From NCBI GenBank assembly GCA_027563935.2, contig CM050454.1, forward strand, positions 46,838,596 through 46,902,595: 64,000 nucleotides of DNA, read 5' to 3'. Under the pieces are notes generated by a model. It had not been told where the DNA came from. It saw only the letters and a program-made list of their open reading frames with translations, and made no database searches. Origin of the DNA: Costus lasius (lineage: Eukaryota > Streptophyta > Magnoliopsida > Zingiberales > Costaceae). Made by a program: the position numbers and the translations under genes. This document shows positions 1 through 9,912 of this stretch, one piece after another (within the stretch, counting starts at the first letter, position 1; every line of letters starts with the position of its first letter).

Positions 1-859
1 ATCGTGAAAAATAAATCACAATAAACCAAAAGACTTGTGAGAAGAAGATGAGAAAAAGAAACTGGTTTTATGAAAAAGTAAAATTTCAGATTTTATGTTT
101 TTCATGAGCATGTAGAATTGCATGAGTAAATACCTTGATTGTGCATAATGTTGTGATCATGAGTCAAGCCCCTCTTGCATGCCTGTGATGTATCCTTGTG
201 CGGCCTGCGTGCCATCTTTTTCATTATTAAGAGGAAGATTAAGGGCTAGGCGCATCCTTCTTGGACCTTGATGCTCGCATCTTGCTTGATGGCGCAAGCA
301 TGCAAGGTGGCGCATGTAAGCAGGTGCTTGGTTGCTTGGTGGCGCAAGAAAGCTTGGCCAAACCTCTTTTGGTTTGAGAGCTAGCTATCTTGGCCCTTTG
401 CATGGTGGCGCACCTTCCTTGGAGGAAGACCATGGCATTGGCCGAACCTATGGGGAACTTTTAAAGTGTACCTCTAGGGTTTGAGAGCTAAACCATGAGA
501 GAAGGACCTTGGAGCCAACCTTGAAGTTCAAGCTAGAGGTCGGCTAGGCTAGGTCTAGTTTTTGGGGCTTGAGTTCTAGGACAAGAGTTGAACCTATTTC
601 ATGACATGGATTGGTTCAATGTCTTGTATAGGATATGATCACATCATCCTTTACTACTTTTATAATTATCTGCAGAAGCATGCCTGAAATGTTTTACCGT
701 TATGTTATCACTATAGGATTGCATGCCTGTAATGATAGACATAAGATAAAACTGAGATGATGAGACCTTAAACAAAACCCTCAATTAGAATATCAAGTCT
801 GGTAGCCTTCTAACGCGTAGCCCTCACTAAGCTATCGATCAGTGGAGTTGTGAATTGTT

Positions 860-1198
860 TCCCACCCTCGTGGGACACACCCACTTATCTTTAGAAAGTG
901 CGTGGTGGCAATGGTTTCCCTAGTCCAGTTTTAACCTGGATGTGCCTTCGCAAGGAAACTCGTTGGCCCTGGGCACAACGGTTAGGAATGGACTTGACTA
1001 GAAGTTCACATGTGCTGGGCACAAGGTGAAAGTCTAGAGGCATCGTTGAGAGGTAAGGGTTTCATGTTGTATCCAGCCCTCGCTGGACATGAAATGCCCA
1101 GACTATCTCAACAAGGGGAGTTGCTTGGAGCAATCGGCCGGCGCGCCCACCTTAGGAAACATGGGTCACTTTGTGCATCTCATCCCACCCTCGTGGGA
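860..1198 (+). other. ladder of three 6-bp hairpins in the leader of copy A
   Basis: Three hairpins share the loop CCTC: TCCCAC/GTGGGA (860-865 with 870-875), TCCAGC/GCTGGA (1072-1077 with 1082-1087) and TCCCAC/GTGGGA (1183-1188 with 1193-1198). The same three occur in E (minus strand, at 37802-37817, 37590-37605, 37479-37494) and in G. Family-2 leaders carry three hairpins at matching places with other stems (B: 9381-9393, 9590-9602, 9704-9719). The folds are my reading by eye. Confidence 0.6.
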
Positions 1199-1228
1199 CA
1201 AGAAGCCCTGTGTGGAATGAGGATCTCA

Positions 1229-1296
1229 TCTCACTAGGAAATCTTGGATTTCTCGATTGACTTTGTGGGTTGTCAATTCGATTAAAAATAGTGGGA
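1229..1296 (+). other. predicted three-way junction before gag, copy A
   Basis: TCTCACTA (1229-1236) can pair with TAGTGGGA (1289-1296). The closing stem encloses hairpin GAAATC/GATTTC (1238-1252) and hairpin ATTGAC/GTCAAT (1256-1277). The junction lies 80 bp before the gag ATG. The architecture recurs in B, D, E, F and G with different stem sequences. Confidence 0.6.
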
Positions 1297-1375
1297 GCCA
1301 TGGTCATTTAAAACAAGTCCAGTTTAATTGACTCGAAGTAGTACTAATCTGCTGTTTCTTGGTTGTTGTAGAACA

Positions 1376-4300
1376 ATGGTTGTGAACAATGGCAGATGGT
1401 CACTGCGATCTACCCTGGAAAGGGATAAGTTGGTTGGATCCAACTTAAAGGATTGGTATATGAACTTGAGAATTGTGCTCAAGCTCGAGAGGAAGCTATA
1501 TGTCCTTGAGAAGCCAATTCCTGAGCCACTTCCATGCTTGGCCTCAGCGGCTGAGAAGGATGCTTATGATAAGCATCAAGCTGATACTTTGGAGATTGCA
1601 CAATTGATGCTAACCAACATGTCGCCCGAGCTAAGAGGGCAATATGAATCTAAGAGTGCCTTTGAAATTATTTCTAACCTAAGGCAGCTCTTTGATGCAT
1701 TGGTTGAGCTCAACCCTCCTAAAGTAAACATTCAGTGTGTTGAGCCCAAAGGCTTAACTAATACATTGAAAACAAAGATGGAAAGAGTCAGGAATAATAA
1801 GTGCTACTCGTGTGGAGGACCACCTCAAATGATAAAGGACATAGTACGACTTCAGAATGAGAAGAAGAGAGGCAAGGCTTCGTCTTCATGCTCAGGTATC
1901 TATGTTACAGAAGTCAATCTTTCTACTTCTATGTCATGGGTATTGGATACCGCATGTGGAGCTCATATTTGTACAAATATGCAGGGGCTAAAGAAAAGTA
2001 GATCGGTACGGCTTGGAGAGATTGACCTACGCGTCGGAAACGGGGCACAGGTTGCTGCTGTTGCTGTAGGCGTTTTGACTCTCTCCTTGCCTTCTGGACT
2101 TCAATTAGAACTAGATAATTGCTTTTGTGTACCTTCCCTAACTAAGAACATTGTATCCATTCCTTGCTTGGCAAGGAAAGGATTTAAATTTGAAATAAAT
2201 AAGAACTCCTGTTCTTTTTCATTTGCAAATATGTTCTATGGGAAGGGTACTTTGTGCAATGGTCTATATATCTTGGATATGGAAAGTTCTATTTGTAACA
2301 TAAGCAATAAGAGGACCAAACTGAGTGGTTCAGTTGGTGCTTTCCTATGACACTGTCGATTAGCCCATATAAACAAGAATCGCATCCAACAACTCCATGC
2401 AAATGGATTGTTAGATTCAAGTTCCTTGGAGGAATTTGATACTTGTGAACCTTGTTTATTAGGGAAAATGACAAAGGCGCCCTTCACCAAGATTGGTGAG
2501 AGGGCAGAAGGTTTATTGGATCTCATACATACTGATGTGTGTGGGCCCTTCAATAAACAAGCCAGAGGAGGGTACAACTACTTCATTACCTTCACTGATG
2601 ACTTCAGTAGGTATAATTATGTCTACTTAATGAGACATAAATCTGAATCCTTTGAGAAATTCAAGGAGTTCAAGAATGAAGTAGAGAACCAGCTTGGAAG
2701 ATCCATTAAAGCTCTTCGATCAGATCGAGGTGGAGAATACCTGAGTGGTGAGTTCTTTGACTATCTGAGAGAGTGTGGGATCATATCCCAACTCACTCCT
2801 CTTGGAACACCTCAATGGAATGGTGTGTCTGAAAGGAGAAATTGAACTTTATTGGATATGGTTCGATCCATGATGAGTCATGCAACTCTACCTTCATCAT
2901 TCTGGGGGCATGCACTAGAAACAGCTTCTCTGATACTGAATAATGTTCCATCTAAGAGTGTCTCCAAAATACCATACGAGGTGTGGAGTGGGAGACGCCC
3001 TAATCTCACGTTTATCAGGATCTGGGGATGTGAAGCTTATGTCAAACGTCAGGATTCTAGCAAGCTAGAACCTAGATCTGATAAGTGTGTGTTTGTGGGG
3101 GTATCCTAAGGAAACTAAAGGATACTACTTCTATGTCCCAACCGAGAACAAAGTTTTTGTTGCTCGGGGTGTTGTCTTTCTAGAGGAAGAATTTATTATG
3201 AAAAAAAGTTAGTGGGAGGAAGTTTGACTTGGATGAGGTCCAAGTGCAAGCACAAGACAAAGAGATGGAATCTGAGCCACCTGCACCGGTTGCTAGGCAA
3301 CCTGAGGCTCAGACACAGGTCCCGCGTAGGTCTGGGAGAGTTCGTCGTGCACCTGAAAGGTATGGGTCGCTACCGACCCAACACGATGGGATCTTCATCA
3401 TTGAGGATGAACCTAGAACCTATGATGAGGCGGTCAGTGGACCGGACTCCGAGAAATGGCTTGACGCCATGCGATCCGAGATGGATTCCATGTCGGCTAA
3501 CCAAGTCTGGGATTTGGTTGAGCTGCCTGATGGGGTAAAACCCATAGGGTGTAAATGGGTCTTCAAAAAGAAGACAGACATGGATGGCAAAATAGTTACC
3601 TATAAGGGTAGACTAGTGGCTAAAGGATTTAAACAAGTCCACGGGGTAGACTATGATGAAACCTTCTCGCCGGTTGCTATGATTAAATCCATTCGGATTC
3701 TGCTTGCTATAGCTGCATATCATGACTATGAGATATGACAGATGGATGTGAAGACAGCGTTCCTTAACGGGAAGCTGACTGAGGATGTGTATATGTCACA
3801 ACCTGATGGCTTCATCCATCCTGCAGAGGCTAATAAGGTCTGCAGGCTGAAGAGGTCAATTTATGGATTAAAGCAAGCATCTCGAAGTTGGAATCTTCGA
3901 TTTGATGAGGCCGTGAGAGATTATGGCTTTATCAAAAGCGAAGATGACGCCTGTGTATACAGAAAATTCTGTGGGAGCTTGGTGATTTTTCTGGTCTTGT
4001 ATGTTAATGACATACTGCTCATCGGAAACGACATCCCTAGTCTTCAAGCTGTGAAGACATGGTTGGGGAAGTGTTTCGAGATGAAAGACTTAGGGGAGGC
4101 TGCCTATATTCTAGGCGTGAGGATCTACCGGGATAGATCCAAGAGGCTTCTGGCCCTTAGTCAAAGTACTTACATTGATAAGGTACTGGAGAGGTTCTAC
4201 ATGGAGCAATCCAAGAAAGGATACCTTCCTGTGAGACATGACCTTATTCTCTCAAAAAGCCAGTGTCCTACAACACAGGCTGAGAGGGATGATATGAGTC

Positions 4301-4983
4301 GAATTCCTTATGCTTCGGCAGTAGGATCGATCATGTATGCAATGTTATGTACTAGACCAGATGTGGCATATGCTGTGAGCATAACCAGCCGATACCAATC
4401 CAATCCTGGTCTACAGCACTGGGTGGCTGTAAAGAACATCCTAAAGTATCTGAGAAGAACTAAGGATTTGTTCTTGGTCTATGGGGGAAAGGAAGAGCTC
4501 AGTATGCAGGGCTATACTGACGCATCGTTCCAGTCTGACCCTGACGACTTTAGATCGCAGGCCGGCTATGTGTTCAAGATAAATGGAGGCGCTGTATGTT
4601 GGAAGAGCTTCAAGCAATCCACCATAGCAGATTCTACAACCGAAGCTGAGTATGTGGCTGCTTCTGAGGCAGCTAAGGAAGCTGTTTGGATAAGGAAGTT
4701 CTTATGTGATCTTCAAGTGGTACCTAGTGCAATGGATCCCATTGAACTCTACTGTGACAACAATGGAGCAATAGCACAAGCCAAGGAACCACGGTCTCAT
4801 CAAAGATCCAAACACATACTCAGAAGATTTCACCTGATCAGAGAGATCATTGACAGAGGTGATGTCAAGATTAGCAGAGTAGACACAGAGAACAATCTGG
4901 CAGACCCATTGACCAAGGCTTTGGCGCAGCAGAAGCATGATGGTCACGCTAGAGATATGGGGTTGAGATTCCTCAACTTCTAA
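1376..4983 (+). pseudogene. copia gag-pol of copy A, decayed
   Basis: Remnant of the single copia polyprotein: Gag, aspartic protease, integrase, reverse transcriptase (RT), RNase H. The start is ATG 1376 in a good plant context (ACAATGG). Visible in order: Gag N-terminus; a degenerate zinc knuckle near 1800 (CYSC kept, His and last Cys gone); protease motif D-T-A-C-G at 1946; the integrase core at about 2520-2840 with SDRGGEY and NGVSERRN; RT from about 3460; RNase H (TDASFQSD) near 4520. Breaks: TGA at 2348-2350, 2843-2845 and 3736-3738, a one-base gain near 3098 and a further indel near 3205. The RT active site reads YVND (Asn at 4006-4008) instead of YVDD. Gag lacks about 105 residues between SNLR and the knuckle compared with F. 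Not functional. Confidence 0.92.
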
Positions 4984-4993
4984 GTCTTAGTGC

Positions 4994-5003
4994 AAGTGGG
5001 AGA
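4994..5003 (+). other. polypurine tract of copy A
   Basis: AAGTGGGAGA lies one base before the LTR start TGTTGG at 5005. It would prime plus-strand DNA synthesis and fixes the internal/LTR border. The same tract precedes the LTRs of B, C, E and F. Confidence 0.85.
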
Positions 5004-5004
5004 T

Positions 5005-6429
5005 TGTTGGTGTATATGCCCTAGGACCTAGTTTGGTCAACTTATGTACTACTTGACATTGATATTTATATATCATTCTGGCATTGTCGTTGTCATTGTT
5101 TGTCTACACCTGCGATTGTGTACTTACATGATAATGTCCCTAGAGACAGATTAGATCTGTGCTCAAATAATTGTGCCCAGTCGATGTACCTGAGTGGATA
5201 TGGGACAGCTCTGGTACTTAAGAGACTGGTATGTGGGCTGGTTAGGCACGTGGTGCTAACGCAGACACATGGGTATATCATTGGAGGATATACTGGATAG
5301 ACCCGCTATGAGGCTATGACTTGGTGTCATGAGTTATCCTCATAAGTGACAGGAGATGCATTGATCCCTTGACTTGAAGTCATTGATCATTCTATATGGT
5401 TAGGGACTTGCTTTGATACAACCTAACACCTTGCCGTAGCTGGGAGGTCATAACGGTTGTTATTGAGCATGTCACGACCCATATGAGAAGATTAATGGAC
5501 AGACATAGGATTTGCCCCTTCCCTAAGGAAGTATGATATCCATGGAGCTCCTTTATGGTTCTATGACTGAGAGTGTATGGCCATACCCAGGTGAGAATCT
5601 GTTTTAGTCATAGCCATGAGATTGGATGAAAACAAGTGATGACACGCTTGTCCAATCGGATATCAGTACGGCAAAGAGACTGTAATGCATCTGTACCTAG
5701 TTGCGATGATGGGGATGTCGATGTCGATATCCATTCCAACGACCTGGGTAGCAGCGATGCACTACTAGGTGCCACTCACTGCTTGTGATGACCTCTGGTC
5801 AGCACTGCCAGCGTCAGAGGAACCTACAGGGTCGCACACCTTGATACTTGAGTTCTCGTATTGATCGGGAAGCCTTATGATCGAGTTATTGGATAACTCG
5901 GATCTAATTGGGAGATTTCATCAGCGCCAATGGGCCTGATGAGATGGAAGAATGTTATTAGAGCCAAACTTCATTTTTGGCAGGTTGACCCGTATTTGAC
6001 CATGGTTGGTCACATTTGGATTAGGGTTGCATTGGATTGGATCCAAGTGCTTAATCAACCCATGTAATGAAGTTTGGGCTAGCTCATTATCCAATGAGGC
6101 CCAATGACAAGTTCTCATGAAGAGATGAGAGGCTAAAAGGGTATAATGGGAAGAAACATGAACCATTAGGCGCCTAGGGGCATAATGGGGTCATGTTGGC
6201 GCCTTTGCTTCATTATGGAAGTAAAGGGCGCCTCCCCTCTCTTCCTAGGATGGAATGCATGCCTCTATGGCATTGCTTGGGGCGCAAGGCAAGGCCTTGG
6301 CGCATAAGGAAAGGCGTGGGGAACAAAAGGAAAGGTTGAATGAGAATTATGGAAATGTCTTGGAGACTTTCCTTGTCTCAAACCTCCTCATCCTAGCCCT
6401 ACACTTGTCATGATCCTAGCCATTATCCT
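5005..6429 (+). repeat. family-1 LTR, first part (split by element B)
   Basis: Starts TGTTGGTGTATATGCCC directly after a polypurine tract. It continues at 15530 after element B; the joined LTR is about 1.95 kb and ends TTTCCCAACA at 16052. This part is U3. It contains the 12-bp palindrome GTATGGCCATAC (5575-5586), a block with a CCAAT box (5640-5656) and a small hairpin TGACC/GGTCA (5789-5801). It serves as the 3' LTR of the interior on its left and as the 5' LTR of the interior on its right. Confidence 0.9.
6425..6429 (+). repeat. target-site duplication ATCCT flanking element B
   Basis: ATCCT here and at 15525-15529, exactly outside the two LTR ends of element B. Five bp is the usual size for copia integrases. 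Confidence 0.95.
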
Positions 6430-8137
6430 TGTTAGGGTATGCCCTTAAGGCTAATGTTTGAGGCCTTGGGATTGTAAAAAGTATCATGTAATAAACTCTT
6501 ATGTTTATAAAGACAATGGTTATTATTCAGTTTGTTACATTGTCTGCTGCAATAACTGTGCTTCTGAATAATGTCTCAAAGCTGTTCAGCTAGGCTGACA
6601 TGCATATGTCCTTAGTCAAGATATCTTGGTGAACATGAGACAGCCTTGATATGATTGAGACTAATATGTGTTCTAATCTTATAGGATGCTTCGAGCATGG
6701 AATAAGATGTAGACTCATGGGTACATTGGATGTACTGGACAGACCCTACTAGGATATTCAATTGCTTGTCACAATGTGAATAATCCTTGTTTGCATCAAG
6801 TGGCACATGTCCTCTGACTTGAGATCACTTGTGTTTCTAGATGATGATTGTCATTGTTTTGAGGTAGTTTAATATCATTTGAAACATAATGATTATAGAC
6901 TATCTTGGATAATGATCATGAGTCAGGTTAGGACACTAGTGATAGATAAAGGATTGCCGTCTCCTTGTTCAAGGAGTGTGGTGTTCTAAAGGGGCCCCCC
7001 CTGAATGAGATGATTGAGAAAGTGTATGACCATACCCAGGTGACAATGTTCATCTGATCAAATCATGCTCATCATATTGGAGACACAGGCTTGACACGCT
7101 TGTCCAATAAGAACATCCAGTGGCAAAGGAAACATGTATGCCTAGTGAAGTGCATTCACCCTTGTGCTGTGTTTTGGGAGTAGTCTTGGAAGACTCTTTC
7201 CTTTATATCGGGAGACAGTGATGTGTTGCTAGATACCCCTCACTGATCGTGATAACGAAAGTTATCGTTACCGACATTCAAAGGAAACCCTCAGGGTCGC
7301 ACAATTTGATGATATGGCTTACTTGAGTCAGATCGTGTGGACTGAATTGTTTGGGTTCAGTTTAAAGGGATTTAATCTCTGATTGTAAGTGAGATCTGGT
7401 CTGCTCATGTTTGATTGATTAGGGCTTGAGATCGGTAAGCTTCGATAGAGAGAGGTGATGCTAGATCGGTGAGATCAGGAGCATCAGGAGATGAACGGTT
7501 AGATCTTGAACCTAAGGGTTTGATATGATCTAGACCAAGGGGCTTGGGCTTATTTGGTTTGGTTTGTTGAACCAAATGCAATTGAACCAAAAGAGAACCG
7601 GTTCACTTATGTGAACGCATGGTTCGAAAGGGTGATGGCGTTTTGGTCGTTTATGAGTGCATGCTTCCATTTATGGTAAGTCATCATGGCCTCTTCTTCA
7701 AAACGCCTAACGCCAAGCCGTTCACCACTTGACTTCACTTCGCTTGGCTTCTTGCAATACGCGCGTGGAGAAGAGGTGGACGAACGTGTGGAGCTCTCGC
7801 CCAAGCAAGATCTCGTCTCCCATCCCTTCCATTCGGCAAGGACACTTGAAGATCTTTGCTAGCACAAAGATCAACAAGAAGAAGCCATCTCTCTTCTTGT
7901 GTGCGTCACTTGTGGAGAAGATCTCTCTTGGTCTTTGCTTCCAAGCCGCCTCCTTCTCATGGCCATGGTAACGCATCTTTCACTTGATGTTTAAGTTGAT
8001 CATATGAATGTATAGCATGCGATCAAATGTGAAACCCTAATTCCGCTGCGAAAACAAAGAAAGGTCACTTGCGCCCCCCTCTTGAAAGGGGTACTCACCT
8101 TAGGGTTTCTCGCTCTCCCTTGAAGGGGACCCTTACA
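6430..8137 (+). repeat. 5' LTR of element B
   Basis: Runs TGTTAGGG...CCTTACA. It carries AATAAA near 6489, a near-palindrome GTATGACCATAC at 7024-7035 (perfect in the 3' LTR), TGACACGCTTGTCCAAT at 7092-7108 and a U3 hairpin GATAAC-GAAA-GTTATC at 7251-7266. Short open frames on both strands recur in the other LTR at identical places and match no known protein. Confidence 0.95.
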
Positions 8138-8139
8138 AT

Positions 8140-8151
8140 TGGTATCAGAGC
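8140..8151 (+). other. primer-binding site of element B
   Basis: TGGTATCAGAGC, complementary to the 3' end of plant initiator methionine tRNA, begins two bases after the LTR end. It primes minus-strand DNA synthesis. Confidence 0.93.
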
Positions 8152-8462
8152 GGTTAATATATGTTCATATGATTGCTTGGTTTGTTTTGTGATCCTTGTT
8201 AGTATAGATCTATTTCACATGCGCAACCACATGCTAGGTTTTAGGTGTTTTGGCGCATGTGTGATGTTCATGTTCATGCATGTTCTTGTTGGCGCATGTT
8301 AAGTATGTTGAATGGTATTTCATCAAAACTTATATCTACTTGCCCGCAAACATTTAGATCTATATGCACTTACTATAAACCCTTAGACGGGTTGATGGGG
8401 TTGAAGTCTCCCTCTAGGTTAGAACCACATAGTCTGATCAGACCATCTGACAGCCTAGATGG

Positions 8463-8511
8463 ATCGACCAGATGGCACCTGTGCGCAAGCACGAGGTGGC
8501 TGTAGGTCGAT
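8463..8511 (+). other. predicted long stem-loop in family-2 leader (B)
   Basis: ATCGACC (8463-8469) pairs with GGTCGAT (8505-8511). Inside, CACCT plus GTGC (8476-8484) pair with GCAC plus AGGTG (8489-8498, one bulged G), closed by a GCAA tetraloop. D (23263-23312) has GTCGGCC/GGCCGAC and ATGC/GCAT at the same places; F (60104-60153, minus strand) has GTCGACC/GGTCGAC and ATGC/GCAT. Confidence 0.6.
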
Positions 8512-9750
8512 TGCATCACAGGCGTGTAGCGAGGTCTGGTTGAGACAACCAGTGAACACACATGAGTTAGGCCCGGGGTCACACCCGCTTGCCAGAACTC
8601 ATGTTGGTTGTTCAGCCCTTGGCGCATGCATGGTTGACCATTAGGTCAACTCAAGTCAGTTAGGACTTGGTGCATGCAAGGGCATGGATCTAACTAGATT
8701 GATGAGTGGATCCCTATCAATGGACCGTTGTAAGGTTGTAGGGCACATAAGAAAATTAAAATTGATGCCAATGGGTTTTCAAAATTTTATTTTCTTTGTA
8801 ATGGATCACATGTTGATTGAATGATGCCATGATGCTTGTTTATTTATTCTTATGTGGGCTGCCCATGTTAAATGTGTGCTGTGCTGGGGCCTGCGTGCCT
8901 GGAATTAAACTTGTAAATTAATTTGTTTTGTGATCTGCGAATCACATTTTTAATTAATTTATTGTATAATTGACCTGCGAGTCAAGCTTGTCTAGATAGA
9001 TCAAAATGTATTTTGATTAGACAAGAGCACAAAAGCACACATCGCAGAGGCGCATTCAGCTGGTGGGCGCACCTGAGCTGCATTGAGCGCTAGGGCCCTG
9101 GGTTGGACCAGATGAGATGCAAAAGACCCAAGAAAAGCAAGTGAAGACTTAAGTTAAGGTCTTACTTAGGCTATGGGCTTTTACCACATAAGATCCATGC
9201 TTTCTTTTATTGTTTAATAATTAGAATTGCATGAGTTATTTATCTTCTGCTATAGCCATAGGATTTGCCTGATAGTAAGAAGATAAAAGACCGTTAAAAT
9301 CCAAACGCTAAAATATCAAGCACGTAATGCCTTCTGACGCGAAACCTCACTGTTCTGACTATCGTTGGAGCCGTGTTGTACCCACTCAGTGGGCACGTCC
9401 ATCTATCTTCAGACGGTGCGGGATTTCACCTGCGTGTTACAGAGAAGGGATTTATCGCTTCTCGTTGCTCAGCATAGCACGTGGTGGTCCAGGGAGTAGG
9501 TCGGGTCAGCTTGACCATGTAGGCTACATATGTGGCGCATATGGTAGCGCATGGAGGCAGCCATCTGAGGGATCAGAGACTGTGTTGTACCAACTCAGTT
9601 GGCACAGTCTGCTGGATTGCCCAGGTGAAGGGGAATCGCACGGGTTGGCGATTGGCTGGGACAGCCTACCAGAAATTAGTGCTTGTCATCTCTGTGCATC
9701 TTATCTCGCCTGAGCGGGACGCGGAGACCAAGTATGAAATCTGGATCCCA

Positions 9751-9818
9751 TCTCACTAAAAGAGTTCTACTCTTTCGGGCTGTTTTGCTGGATTTTTCAG
9801 CCAGATAAAATAGTGAGA
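9751..9818 (+). other. predicted three-way junction before gag, element B
   Basis: TCTCACTA (9751-9758) pairs with TAGTGAGA (9811-9818). Inside are AAAGAGT/ACTCTTT (9759-9775) and GGCTG/CAGCC (9778-9802). It has the same shape as in family 1, with unrelated arm sequences. Confidence 0.62.
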
Positions 9819-9912
9819 AAAAGAATCTTTCTTAAGTCCTGGATTGATTCTAAACATTGATACTGACCTTGCTGTTCTTGCATTGTTGTAGATTCCTGCA
9901 GCAACGAACACC

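Larger units (their letters stand above)
1..1375 (+). other. 5' leader (untranslated) of family-1 copia copy A
   Basis: Non-coding leader between the primer site (lost to the left of the window) and gag. Bases 1-230 match 16362-16590, which lies about 310 bp after a primer site, so the window opens inside the leader. No credible long frame is present. It holds GGTGGCGCA-type words around 280-420, three CCTC-loop hairpins at 860-1198, a predicted three-way junction at 1229-1296 and an acceptor-like TTGTTGTAG just before the gag ATG at 1376. The same order is seen in E and G. Leaders of 1.5-1.8 kb are long for copia elements. Confidence 0.85.
8152..9912 (+). other. 5' leader of element B
   Basis: About 1.76 kb of non-coding sequence between primer site and gag. 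Small frames exist but none is conserved as protein with D or F. It is rich in predicted RNA structure: palindrome GTCTGATCAGAC near 8432, a covarying long stem at 8463-8511, three hairpins at 9381-9393, 9590-9602 and 9704-9719, and a three-way junction at 9751-9818. It ends with the acceptor-like TTGTTGTAG and an in-frame TAG just before the gag frame opens. Confidence 0.85.

Noticed and set aside
1010..1237. 75-codon frame in the leader of A
   Set aside because: Same region as the hairpin ladder; not open in E or G.
7405..7590. 61-codon minus-strand frame, identical at 14792-14977
   Set aside because: It lies inside both LTRs of element B. Identity follows from LTR duplication, and the translation has no known domain.
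8140..8151. Possible tRNA gene at the TGGTATCAGAGC sites
   Set aside because: Only the primer-complement is present; there is no cloverleaf.
9327..9713. 128-codon frame in the leader of B
   Set aside because: It spans the hairpin region; in D and F it is broken, while RNA pairing is kept. RNA structure explains the conservation better than coding.
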